The translations under genes were made by a program, and so were the position numbers. Positions 45,087 through 55,287 of a stretch of 64,000 bases of DNA are shown here, piece by piece. The notes beneath the pieces are model-generated. The model was given only the letters and a program-made list of their open reading frames with translations. It did not search any database and was not told the DNA's origin. The number at the start of each line of letters is the position of its first letter. Position 1 is the stretch's first letter. This stretch comes from Tranzscheliella williamsii (lineage: Eukaryota; Basidiomycota; Ustilaginomycetes; Ustilaginales; Ustilaginaceae). Location: contig JALBYF010000049.1 of the NCBI GenBank assembly GCA_023212725.1, positions 62,001 through 126,000 of the forward strand. Reading direction: 5' to 3'.

Positions 45087-45893
45087 GGCGGAAATCCAGA
45101 TGTCGAAAAGATAAGCAGCAGCAGCAGCGAATGGGGAGATGGTGGTGCAGGGAGAGGGGAGAAGGTCGTTCGTGTCAACCACTGAGCCTTGCACGCCGTT
45201 GGTTATCCTTTGTTCTGGGCAGACAAGGCCTCGCCGTGGCACGCCATTGCTGCGTGCGTGCCGTGGTGCGGCCGCCGGCCAGCGGAGACGTGCTCCAGGC
45301 ACTCCAGCCACGAAGCCAGTTGTGTCCATCAGGCGACGGGGGCCTCTCTGGCGCCGTGATAAGCAAAGCCTGTTGTGCCGGTCCCATTCACAGCTGCGTG
45401 GTATGGCGCCATTATGTTTCCGCTCAGTGCCGGCCGGGCAGCGCGGATTGTCGACCGATGGTGCGATTAGCCTCAGCTGCGTGCATGGTCCGCTGATCGA
45501 CGCTTATCAGCGCTGCACCGAGGAGACGGCGGGCGGCCGTGCGGATGCAGCTCGACGCTTTGCCAGCAGTCTGGGCCTGCCGATGGTGTCGGCCGGCTTC
45601 ACCCTGCCGCCATGCAATGCACGGCGCCACTCTACCCACGCCGTGCGCAGTCAGCCCTTCCCTGTCGGCTTGCATATCCTCCCGTCCGCCTCCCAACCTT
45701 ATGTGCTTGCGCGCAATACAGTTGCTTGCCTAGATGGCGACTGGCTACACCGCAGACGACCCGATCATGGCATCCAGTGCAGCGCCAACTAGCCAGGCTC
45801 TCCCGCTGGCCTTGCGATGGGAGGGCCGCGCGAAACGGCTAGATTGGCCGCGCTGCGGGGGTTGCCTTTCTCCTGCCAACCACCTCCATCACT

Positions 45894-46277
45894 ATGCCGC
45901 ATATCGTCGATCAGGCCACCGTCTCAGCGGGGCAGCCAGATGCACCGCGTGCCGTCGCGACCGAGTGTCCAGCGGTGCTGCCAGTTGCGCCCGATCCTGG
46001 CCCGGCGAGTCCATCGGCTGCCGTGTCCATCTCGCACCACTTCTACCCGCCCCAGCCGGTGGGCGCCGAGAGCTGGGTCGCGCTCGACAGAGCCCAACGT
46101 GACGCCGACGCCGTGCCCGCTTGCCCGCCGCGCTCCGCATCGACCAGGCCCGCGCTGACCCCAGACCAGCTGCAACAACTCGAAGCCGCACAAACCGCGG
46201 CCGGCCCTCGCCTCGCTGTCCTAGCCGCAAACGGTGGCGATCAAACGCACCCTCCCAACGATCAGGCCCAGCATTAG
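45894..46277 (+). CDS. Proline/alanine-rich open frame, 127 residues
   Basis: ATG at 45894. The product is proline/alanine-rich with a small helical end (LTPDQLQQLEAAQTAAGPRL). Composition is protein-like, but overlapping frames on both strands are long too. It may be an exon rather than a gene. No domain assigned. Confidence 0.25.
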   Translation: MPHIVDQATVSAGQPDAPRAVATECPAVLPVAPDPGPASPSAAVSISHHFYPPQPVGAESWVALDRAQRDADAVPACPPRSASTRPALTPDQLQQLEAAQTAAGPRLAVLAANGGDQTHPPNDQAQH

Positions 46278-47380
46278 CACCTAAACCCCTCCTGCCCAGC
46301 TCGCCCGAATCATGTAACCGCAAGCGCCCGTCTGCGTCGAATACAACCGATCATCGGGCCAGTTCTCCTTCAGGCACTCCAGCGTTCATGATGCAACGCA
46401 CATGCAAATGGCCGGCGCGCGCTGGCACGGGTATCGGTCCACTTCAGTAGCATCGACGCATCCAAGTGGGAAGGGTAGGAAGCCACATGGTGACCCTCGA
46501 ACGTGTAGATGAACGTGTCGCGCGACAGCATCTTTCGGCGGCCTTGACGATGACAGTCGGGCATGTGCGGCGCTGAGGTCAAGAGCCTTTCTAGCGTCAC
46601 GAGGGTGGCGGATGAGACGCGCGCCGATACATTAAGCGGTTCTGCGGGCTGAGCTGTAGAGAGGCTGGCTCTGCCTGCCCTTCTCAGTGCAGATGGCCAA
46701 GCTGCCGACTGCGCCCGCTATCGCCGCTCGGCCTTGGCATCGCCATGCGTCGGCCAGCCTTGCACCGCCAGCTTCGAGTCCGTGCCATCGGTCGCTGCTT
46801 TGTCTAGCTGCTGCCGTGATACCGGGGTCTTGGCCTGTTGGAAGGGCGTTGCAGCTGACGCGTGAAGTCTGCCCGTTCCGCTCGCAGCGTTTCGAGCAGC
46901 GTTGCGACAGACGGGCGCGCCTGGACATGCGGACAGCTGGCTGCCTCGAGAACGCCGCTCAAGCCCTGCCGCTCCGAGACCCTACCAAAAGTCGGTGATC
47001 GGCGGCCTGCAGAGAGGTGGACGAGGTGAAGTGGTCGCAGCACCAGATGCTGTTGCGGTGAAAGTAGCCGTGGGATCGAGCAGCGCAGAGACCGTGGCGA
47101 CAAGCTGCCGGGTTTGTTGGCGTGTTGGTCGTGCTGCGCGCAGGGCTGGATTTCTGTGATCGTGCTCGTGGCGGATGTGGCGCACGGCAGTCCAGTGGCA
47201 GTGAGGAGGGGGTGCACGAGCTGTGCGCGTCGTTGAACGGCAACGCGGCGCGGCCACTCGTCGCTCACCGTTGGACCCGGCTGTGGTACATGGCGACGCA
47301 TCGCGACGCTACCCGCCTTCTCCATCGCCCAGCGCAGCACCGTGCCGTCCGCGGCCCACTCGATCCAGCCGGGCCACATC

Positions 47381-47779
47381 TCAGCCCGTCTCGTACTCGG
47401 ACCGGTTGTTGTGCACCAAAGTGCGCGCCGCTGCTGCTAGCCACGCCATCGTCGCCTGTTCACTGGTGTTGCCGTTGCGCCCGGTCGTTTTGATAGCCGC
47501 TGCTTGTCAGCGGGTTCCATCCATTGCCGCCCATCGTGGTCGCCATGGCCGCTGCTGCCGCTGCAGAGCCTCGTTACCTGCCTCTGCCAAGCCGGCGAGG
47601 TTCCTGCGCCACTGCTCCTGTTGCAGAAAGCGCGACGAGATCGCCAAAGCATCGTCACTGCTCTGCGATTGGGGCCAGACGGCTCCCCCATGCCAAGCCG
47701 GTGGGTATTGGGCTGTTTCATTGGTCCTTCTTGCGTTCGGACGGCTTGACGAACCAGCTGGGAGCGACCAGCGGGCTGC
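47381..47779 (-). CDS. 3' part of a spliced gene, unidentified
   Basis: An upstream exon in good coding frame (ALAISSRFLQQEQWRRNLAG) ends at 47578 at a GTAACG donor. A 78-base intron (47577-47500) contains a perfect CTGAC near its end and stops in AAGCAG, although the branch-to-acceptor distance is very short. The next exon (47499-47381) continues in frame through TMAWLAAAARTLVHNN to a TGA. One base out of register the coding-like text continues (WPGWIEWAADGTVLRWAMEK), so either the gene overlaps another start (ATG at 47379) or a one-base frameshift has truncated it. The 5' end is not resolved and no family is recognised. Confidence 0.3.
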
Positions 47780-47974
47780 CAACGGCAGACAGCCACTGTT
47801 CGAGCCCGGCCTGCGGCAGCGACGCCGAAGCCTGCCTCGGAGCGCTTTGTGGGCGGGCTAGTCTCCGTCTCACCATCGAAGTGCGGCTGAGGCGGCCTTG
47901 TGTCTGCCGCGCAGTGGGGCAAGACGTCAGGCGGTCCACCGATGCCGGCGCCGCGGCATCGCACTGTCCACTAC

Positions 47975-48299
47975 GATGCCCCGCTCCCATTCGACCTACC
48001 TGCGCGACGAGGGACGCTGCCCGTGTCCGTGCGCAAGCGCAAGCGCATGCCTTTCCAAGCAGGCTCACAAGAAGCGGCTGGAAAGGTGCCACCGGCGGGA
48101 GGTGTCCGCGTGCAAGCCAGACTCGGCTTGTCGTGGTCACTGCCCTCCTACCTGTCAAGCACCCAACGTCGACTGCAGCGTCGCCTGGCACGGTGGGTAC
48201 CTTTGCCCGAAGCTCGCCGCTTGCTTGCCCATCGCAATCTCCGCACCGGGCTCTGGCTTCGACTCCGGCTCCAGCTCCACGCTCAGTCGTCCTGCATGA
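47975..48299 (+). CDS. Cysteine-rich open frame, 107 residues
   Basis: From the ATG at 47975 the product has about a dozen cysteines in 75 residues (CPCPC, CxxxxxxxC and CRGHCPPTC clusters), then a serine-rich end. It has no signal peptide. Could be an exon encoding a zinc-binding or disulfide domain, or chance in GC-rich sequence; the opposing strand is also open. Confidence 0.2.
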
Positions 48300-48925
48300 T
48301 GGCCATCAGTGCGCGGGCGCTCTTCCCCTTCCATTCCCTGCTCCGGCTGGTGCTGCTGGTGATCTGCACAGCAACCTGTCTCCGCACGACAGCGCCGGTG
48401 CTGATCGACGGTAACAAGCAAGCGTAGCCCCGCGTCTGGCTCCGTTCGGCGGCCCACCCCGCCCCACCCGGCCCCACCCAGCCGCCGTGGACGCTGGTGC
48501 CCCACTTCTCCCGCCCTGTGCCTCCCATCCGCTCCATGACCGTCTTTTTCAAGTCGGCGCGCATCGCTAAGTAGACCGCTGAAGGCCCTACTTGCCTGTC
48601 CTCCTTGCCTGCCCGCCCTTAGCATTCACCGCACCGCTCTGTGCTGGCGACGTCCCTACCCTTCTAGGCAGGCCAATGTCGGGGCTTACTTCTCATTGGC
48701 AGATCCGCAGGCTACCGGCGCGTGCAGGTGTGGGCCCTTTCAAATGAAGCTGTCGGCGCCAAATGAGGTCGGGCGGGGGGATGGCGCACCGCAGTCCATT
48801 CCTAGCTGGCCAGCGCTGCGTGGCGCGGACCGAGCGTCTACATAAAGCGGCCATCCTGCGGCGCAGGTCGCTTTCCCTTCACCACCTACCCTCTACCCAA
48901 CCCCGTCCCATTCCTAACGACAACA

Positions 48926-49288
48926 ATGAAGACTGCCTTTGTGACGCTCAGCGTGGCGAGCCTGGCAATGTTGGCCAGCGTGGCGCGCGCTGCTGACCAG
49001 ACTGGCCGCGGAGCCGGTGGGGATGCTGAGGTACCCAAGTTTGAGGGTGCCAAGTGCGGCAGAAACGACCACTGCTCGGTCTTTTCCGGTGATATCCAGC
49101 ATCCCGTTGTCGCCGGCGCGCATGGCGTATGCTGCACCAACACGCAGCATCCCGCCCCGGGCGGTACCGGGTAAGTATCGCCGTGGCGCTGCTGGCTGGC
49201 TCGCCGCTGACCTCTCGCTCCGCGATCTTGCAGCCAATGCTTCAACACCAACCCGGACCCTGCAGTCTGGAACTGTCGAAACGCTTGA
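48926..49288 (+). CDS. Small secreted six-cysteine protein, two exons, 99 residues
   Basis: Exon 1 48926-49170, intron 49171-49233 (63 bases, GTAAGT donor, CTGAC branch site, TTGCAG acceptor), exon 2 49234-49288. The ATG context ACAACAATGA is good, and an ACATAAAG box lies about 85 bases upstream. Residues 1-22 form a classic signal peptide (MKTAFVTLSVASLAML, then ASVARA), so the product is secreted. The mature part has six cysteines, C44, C50, C69, C70, C84 and C96, giving C-x5-C-x18-CC-x13-C-x11-C, the order seen in cystine-knot mini-proteins. Two of the six are added by exon 2, which supports the splice. Short secreted cysteine-rich proteins in fungi are often effectors or antimicrobial factors; that role is inference. 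No named family. Confidence 0.75.
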
Positions 49289-49652
49289 TCCGGCATGGCC
49301 CCGCCCGGCCGGGGTAGGCGCCGGCGTTGCCTTTCGTACCGTAGCTGCTGTTTGTGTAAGCGTGTTTCTGCGTGCTGCTCCGACTGTGTTCGCGCCTGGC
49401 CGTGGCCGCGGGCGACAAGGTCGGCGCGTGAGACGAGCGGGGAGGAGCAAATGGCATCGTGGTACCATGGATCGAGCGCATGCACATGTAGCCTTCACAC
49501 TGACCACAGCCAATGGCGCCCAGGCGTCCGCTCTCGCAGGCGGCAAAGCAGATGGTCGCTGAAGCATGCTTGCGTACAAAGAGGCATGCACAGCAGCAAA
49601 GGCACGCACAGCCCATCTTGGACTCGCGGCCCTTCACGCCCTGCTGGGTCCA

Positions 49653-49950
49653 CTAGGACGCCTTGGCGGCCTTCTGCGGGTGCCGCCGCGGAACGATGCG
49701 CGCGGATGTCAGTACAAGATCCCGTGTGCGGGGCCGCGGGCGTGCTTACGTGCTCGGCCTCCTGAAGTAGACCCCAGCGACGTTGGGGTGGCGCATCTTC
49801 TCTATCCACTCGTGTCGCAGTATGCCCGTTTGGACGGCGGCGCGCTCCTTTCTGGTCGATGCAGGCGCGTCCGCTCTGCGCCACGTCCCCGTCCTTCACC
49901 CCAGCCCGCTTGTGGTCCTGCAGCCAGCGGTAGCACTTCCATTCGCCCTC
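49653..49950 (-). CDS. 3' end of a spliced gene, unidentified
   Basis: A long coding-like exon (CYRWLQDHKRAGVKDGDV near its start, WGLLQEAEH at its end) stops at 49750 in a GTAAGC donor. The 76-base intron (49749-49674) has a perfect TACTGAC branch site and a CCCGCAG acceptor. A 21-base last exon (49673-49653) encodes KAAKAS and TAG. The splice signals are among the best in the window. The 5' end is not resolved: the frame meets stops near 49980, so an earlier intron is needed. It is tail-to-tail with the secreted-protein gene, 365 bases away. No domain recognised. Confidence 0.4.
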
Positions 49951-52439
49951 CCGTTGCCGTCACCCTCACCGTACGCGTGACTGTGATGTGGCCATGTAGT
50001 CCACCAAGAATGCTGCAGAGGATCGCCATGGCGATCCTGGGCTCTGTTCGCTTTTGCGTCTGCAGCCAACCGCTATCGTCGCACGGCTTCTGCTGGCCCG
50101 CGATGTCACGCAGGGTAAGTGCGACGTCACGACAGAGGAACGTCTCGGATCGCCTATGCCTTCATAAGGCGGTGTGAGGCATGGCCGCGTCGCTGCTCCG
50201 CTTCGACCTCCGCCCGCTTGAGATGGGCCAGGCCTCGTCGACAGCGTAGAGTACATCGGACAGACGGGCCCGCGTATAGGCTTTGCTGTTTGACTGCAAA
50301 GCATTGCCGCGGCACAGGCTGCCGCATCGTGGCGCCATGCCGAGGCCTGAAGGAGAGGCATCTTTGTCTGGTATTCTTCAGGGCTTCCCGATCCGCAGGC
50401 CACCTAGGCAGCGACTCACGCCGGCAGCGGCCTTTTGAAGGGTGGTGGAATCGGTGGCGATGGCACAGTCATAGCTGGGGCCGCTGGCTAGGTGAAATCC
50501 TTCCCGGCGCGATCTTGGTGTTCAGGAGTGATACTGTACCGGTGCCTACAGCCGGGGACTCCTCAGGGCGTGTCTGTCCCTGGATTACCACTCACAATGA
50601 TCCTGGCATCGTCAAGGGCACCTCGCAAGCAGCTCCGCGAGGATGGTCGAGAAGCATGATCCAGTGATGCTGACATTGTGGTAGGGGGGTAGGAGGCAGG
50701 CTGCACTGTGGACGAAGAGCGGTGCACTTGCATTGCTATGCCTAGGCCTGCTGTCGAATCTGGGCTGCCGACGTCCAAGTGACACTTGTGACTCATGTCG
50801 CCATGGACCGCGCATCCGTCTACCCTGCAGGGGCTGGTGATAGCGTTGGCACGTGGCACCATCGATGAGAGGGTGGCTAGGGTGTGGCCGGCGTGCCGTG
50901 CAAGGGGAGTCGCAATGCGCAGAACTCTTTCCATAGCATACATGACGAGCCAGGAGGGGGTTCGCTGTGCGACGGCTTCGAGGCGCCAGCGCACTTGTGC
51001 GGTGCATCTACTGGGGCCCTGCACCAACGGCGCGCTTGCCCCGGTCGTGGCCTGTGCCAGGCAGCCAATGCAGCCTGATCCACTTCCACACCGAGGCGGG
51101 CAGCCGTACGCCTGCCTCTGCGTCTGCGTTTCCCACTGGAAGGTGCGAGCGCTCAACCTGTGGATACGCCCGCTCAGCAGTACGGTCCCAGCGGCCCTCC
51201 TCGGCCAGACCGCCCGCTGCGTTCGCTCGAAACGCTCGTACCTTGGCCGCTTCTGCCAGTGTTCGGCCACTTGACCGCACCGAGGTGCATTCCAGCGGCC
51301 GCTTGTCTCGCTCCACCTCGGTGCGCAGCGCTTCTTGCTACGCTCGCACATTCGGCGCCTTTCCAGTCACAACATCCTCTCCGTCCAGGGACGCGGCCGC
51401 ACCAGCAAAGTTATGCCGCCTGCCTTGGGTTCCGTATCTGCACCTTGGCCGGTGCACCGTCCGTGACGACCCGCAGAAGGGCGCTTGTCTACCTGAGCTG
51501 CAGGTCTGGACTGATCTGCGCCGCCGCTTGGGAGCGGCATGGCACTCTTGTCCAGCGTGCAGCCATGGCTGCTCAGGCGCTGCCGTAGGGGCGCGGCACG
51601 GCGGTCGAGTTGATTCTGCGCCGAGGCAATGTGCGCAGAGCACCGAACCTTCGCTGGTGGGACGCTCTGTGTCAGCCAGATTGTCCAAATGCACACATTG
51701 GACAAAAGCGAGGCACCAAGGCCCACATGACGCTACAGCGTGCAAGCACGAGGCGCAGGGCCAGGCTAGGCGGCTGCGAAAGGAGGCGGATGCTCGGCGT
51801 ACGACAGGCTCGTCCGCCCAGTCGCTTTTCGGCGTCTTTTGACCCTGCTGTTCCTCATCCTGCTTTTTCTCCTTGGGTCCCTCGTGCCGCTGGGTCGATC
51901 GTCCTACTCGAGCATGAGCTGCATGTCACATGCTGCCTACTGCAGTCCGGGTCGCCTGGTGTTTGCCCAGCTGTGTGGCGCAGAACTTCATCTCCGCCGC
52001 GCTGCATGGTCACCTCCAGCTCCTCCGACATCGTGCCAATCGTTGCCATCACGTCATGGGAATGGCTTTGCCAGCCACAAATGCATCAAGTGAAGACAAT
52101 CGAAGCGATCCCGTGCCTTTTCTCTATGCGGCAAGCAAAACATTAAACCAGTCCGGCGGCGCCCGCTTGCTTCAGCACAGAGAAACGGAGCACCAGCGCC
52201 AGCTCCACAGGTGAGGGAAGGCGATTAGCATGTTGCAGTCGTTGTGATGATGACAAGTGACGTCTTTTGAATCTGAGACTTCAAGATGTTCTTGGTTCCG
52301 ACGGAGGCAGCTGCGTGCATCTGGCTGTGTAGCCTTGGTCACCGCTTGACAGGAACAAGACCGATGCCGCTGGCCGCGGTCTGCATTCGCTGATCGTTTA
52401 CAGGTCCAGGAGCATGCCTTGTGCGGTGGGCATGGCTAG
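49951..52439. other. GC-rich stretch with overlapping frames, no firm gene
   Basis: Both strands stay open for long runs (for example minus 51351-50563 and plus 50967-51842). Minus-strand pieces such as RTLAEAAKVRAFRANAAGGL (about 51220) and MSEELEVTMQRGGDEVLRH (about 52020) look like protein in different frames, which suggests further exons or relics, but I could not connect them. Confidence 0.25.
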
Positions 52440-53180
52440 AGACAGCCGCCGCTATGGCGAATCGGCCCTTGTGGTAGCTCACTCGACTCTGTGTTCGAGG
52501 AAAGGTGAGTGGCAAAACGAATATTCTTGGCTCCGTTCGATTCTTCATCCCATCGTAGTGGTTGATGGAAGCAACAACGTTGATCAGCATACCCACCCAA
52601 ATAAAGGGTACATTTCCAAGCGGCATGCTCAAAGAGAGGCGGCCTACCGTCCAGGGCTTGATCCTTAGCTTTCTCAGTTACGCTGATGGGAGCAGATGGG
52701 CAAGTCAAGTGATCGTCTACTTTGGTCTGTGCCACACTGCTAGCGATCGTGCCGGGTGCCTTTGGTCCATTACAGGACCTGTTTCGGCAGCACTTCTGGT
52801 CTTTAGCTGCCCATCGACGCCTCCTACTGTGAGCGCCTGTTGGACCGTCAGGTCAGCCACGCCAGACAGGTATGGCGAAGAAGCTGTCCGACACACGTTC
52901 GATACCAAGCGGACAGCAGCGGGTAGAGCAATTGCATTCTTATCTTTTCTACATGCAGCAGACAGCGGCTGGGACAGAGATGGGTCAAGAACGGCGCCTT
53001 TATACGGCTTGGTGAGGCAGACGAGTGGTAGTCAGATAGCGGTCGCCAAGCCGAGAGATACTGGGCTGCGAAGGGTTCGAAGGGGCTCATGCTAATGGCA
53101 TCGGAACCTTTGGCCAAGGCGTTCTTGTGGTGAGTCTTGTCGTTTCGCAAAATAGGCGGCACTGGGACGCACGATGCCAA
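52440..53180 (-). pseudogene. Relic of unknown gene, partner of 7760-8660
   Basis: Colinear protein-level blocks with 7760-8660 (see there). This copy is less broken: minus frames 53180-52848 and 52735-52436 are each about 100 codons long and contain the shared PFEPFAAQYL and KAKDQALDGRPPL segments. It could be the better-preserved member, possibly with introns, but I see no clean splice joining the two frames. Confidence 0.4.
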
Positions 53181-53298
53181 AGCAGACGGGAATCAAGCTG
53201 CCTTCTGGTGTTAGCGGCGAGGTTGCATCCTGCACGTTGTCGGGCCGGGTGCTGATAGATCGTCTGCTCCTTTTCTAGCTGACCGTCGTCATCGTCAA

Positions 53299-53721
53299 TC
53301 ATGCCTTTGGCGGCACATGCGTATCCATACTCTCCCTGGCCTTCACGCTCTTGGCTTGCACGGAAGCAATCGCACCGATGGCTTCATCATACTCACGTTG
53401 CAGCCTGTTGGCCATGGCGATGAGCCGCTCACTCTCTTGCTTGGCGACTTGCACCTCCCGCTGTAGCTGGATCATCTGCTCATCCTCGGACGTTTCGCCC
53501 GTACCTTTGGGCAAGGCCGAAACAGCGACAAGACCGGACGGTGTCAGCGGTACAGGTGGCGTGGAGGGGGCTGACGAAGAGGCAGACGCCGAGCTGCGAG
53601 CGAGCCATTCTAGAGCTGCTATGGTTTGTGGAACGGTCAACGGCACCTGCGTTCCCGCCAAGCGGCTGTTCAGTAAGTGGCCTGGACAATCTTGGGTGTA
53701 ATGCGATCTCTTTCTCTTCAT
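53299..53721 (-). CDS. Small coiled-coil protein, 140 residues, unknown function
   Basis: ATG at 53721. A basic start (MKRKRSHYTQDCPGHLLNSR), a helical part (PQTIAALEWLARSS), a serine/proline linker, then a heptad-like coiled coil over residues about 85-130 (EDEQMIQLQREVQVAKQE; ERLIAMANRLQREYDEA). Amino-acid use is clearly that of a protein, and the opposing strand is poor. The layout resembles small structural or scaffold proteins, but no named family fits. It lies directly upstream (in the gene's downstream direction) of the relic at 52440-53180. Confidence 0.6.
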   Translation of the reverse strand: MKRKRSHYTQDCPGHLLNSRLAGTQVPLTVPQTIAALEWLARSSASASSSAPSTPPVPLTPSGLVAVSALPKGTGETSEDEQMIQLQREVQVAKQESERLIAMANRLQREYDEAIGAIASVQAKSVKARESMDTHVPPKA

Positions 53722-55020
53722 GATGGAAAGTCTCCGTAATGATACCAGGAGAGCAGAAGAGATAGAAGGCGGGAAGAAAGACAAAAGAGGCAAAGAAAGA
53801 GGGCCAATGCCAGCCTTCTAAGTCGTTTGAGGGCGAATGGAGACCGCCGCAGCTGCTGCGCATCTGGATAAGGTTATGCTCCACTGGCAAGCGGCAGGCC
53901 ATGGACCGAGGCAGGCCCTGGAGGGAGGCAGCAGTGGCATCGAAGTTATTCTCTGCAGGGCACAGCCACCAGTCATGCTGTAGAGAAGAGCCGCTCCCGA
54001 CGAGATGGCACAGTGCATGGCCCAGCCCAGGGGGTGGTATCTGCGTCGCCATGACGACACTGTTATGCGGTGCAGCCGTCAGTGTGGCTGCGCATGTGCC
54101 TGCATCAGGCGAGTGCCAGGTACACTGCCACCGCACCAGAGAAGTGTGCCGCTACCCTTGCGTGCTTGGCTGCCGTCCTGTGATGGCAAGTGGCCAACTT
54201 TTCGGGCTTGGGCACTGTCACCCTCGTCCTCTCCCGCTTGTCGCAAGCTACCTTATCGCTCTGTATGCACACTCCCATCACATATCAATTTCTTCTACAT
54301 CATCCATCGCTCGCCCCCCCTTCAGCCTGTAGTCACCGCCTCTATGCCATTCACTTTCCGTTGCCGTTCTTATTCGTCTCGAACACTACCAACGTTTACA
54401 TCCAGTCGGCTTCTCCTCAGTATACTTTCCTATTCGTCGTCCGTCGTCCAACATTAGTGTTTGAGCTGGGATGAAAGCGGAAATGCTAGGCTCGAATGCT
54501 AAGTATTCTTTGAGTTAGTGCTTGTCACACTTACGTCTGACTTGCTGGCATCGTCTTGCCCTCGTCCGGCCGTTGACATACCTCGACCCGAACGCAAGCT
54601 TGCCCAGGCCATGCACAGCATTGCGAGACCAGATGCCGCCCGTCTCCATCAGCGACTAGGTCAAGACGCTTGTCATTGCTGGACAGTGTGCTCCCTGGTG
54701 AATTCGAGCTGCCCGTAGACATGAGCTACCAGCATCCGCCATAGAAATGGAGCAATAAGCCCGGCCTGAAGCCGGCGAACTTGCTCGGCTTGCTCATGGG
54801 CTAACGTCTACCTCTGAAAGCTGGACTCTGTCAGACTATGTCAGTTGGCAAAGTTGCAAGTGGCACATCCTGCTGGAAAAGCGGATAGTGTTCCAAGGAA
54901 CTCAAAGCCGCAGCACAGCTCCTCTGCGGGCAAAAGCGTAGATGAACAAGTAGAGCGTCCGGAAGCTGGCTGGTCTTGTTCGCGAGTTGCTCGCTGCTGG
55001 CGTCCAGGCCTGCCTGTCCA
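53722..55020. other. Upstream of the coiled-coil gene; no other gene supported
   Basis: Overlapping frames, none with a domain. 54230-54450 is pyrimidine-rich on the plus strand. Confidence 0.3.
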
Positions 55021-55287
55021 GATAAGACAACGGAGCGACGAAGAAGGGATACCCATCTGTTCGGTGGCATATAGCGAGGGAGAAGTCAAAAGGAACCGTT
55101 ACTATGGACGGATAAGACAACGGAGCGACGAAGAAGGGATACCCATCTGTTCGGTGGCATATAGCGAGGGAGAAGTCAAAAGGAACCGTTACTATGGACC
55201 NNNNNNACGGAGCGACGAAGAAGGGATACCCATCTGTTCGGTGGCATATAGCGAGGGAGAAGTCAAAAGGAACCGTTACTATGGACC
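55021..55287. repeat. 90-base tandem repeat, three copies, with an assembly gap
   Basis: Copies start at 55021 and 55111, and a third resumes at 55207 after six Ns, nine bases into the unit. The unit runs from GATAAGACAACGGAGCGACG to GTTACTATGGAC, and the copies look identical outside the gap. The period is a multiple of three, so a frame (54845-55828) reads through as a 30-residue repeat; with no ATG and no domain, I do not call it a gene. The true copy number is probably higher than shown. Confidence 0.85.
55201..55206. other. Assembly gap (6 N)
   Basis: Six unresolved bases inside the tandem repeat. Comparison with the intact units predicts nine missing bases if exactly three copies exist, so six does not fit a simple join. 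Confidence 0.95.

Noticed and set aside
44640..49830. Kinase-like strings on the minus strand: VAIKDIR at about 44680, RHPNVAGVYF at about 49780, ARPSVATLLETL at about 46890
   Set aside because: They are kilobases apart, lie in unrelated frames, and no HRD/HGD loop or DFG-like motif connects them. The RHPNV frame is also not the one supported by the intron at 49749-49674.
50563..51842. Opposing frames of about 260-290 codons at 50563-51351 (minus) and 50967-51842 (plus)
   Set aside because: Both strands are equally open in GC-rich sequence and neither has a domain or a consistent start.
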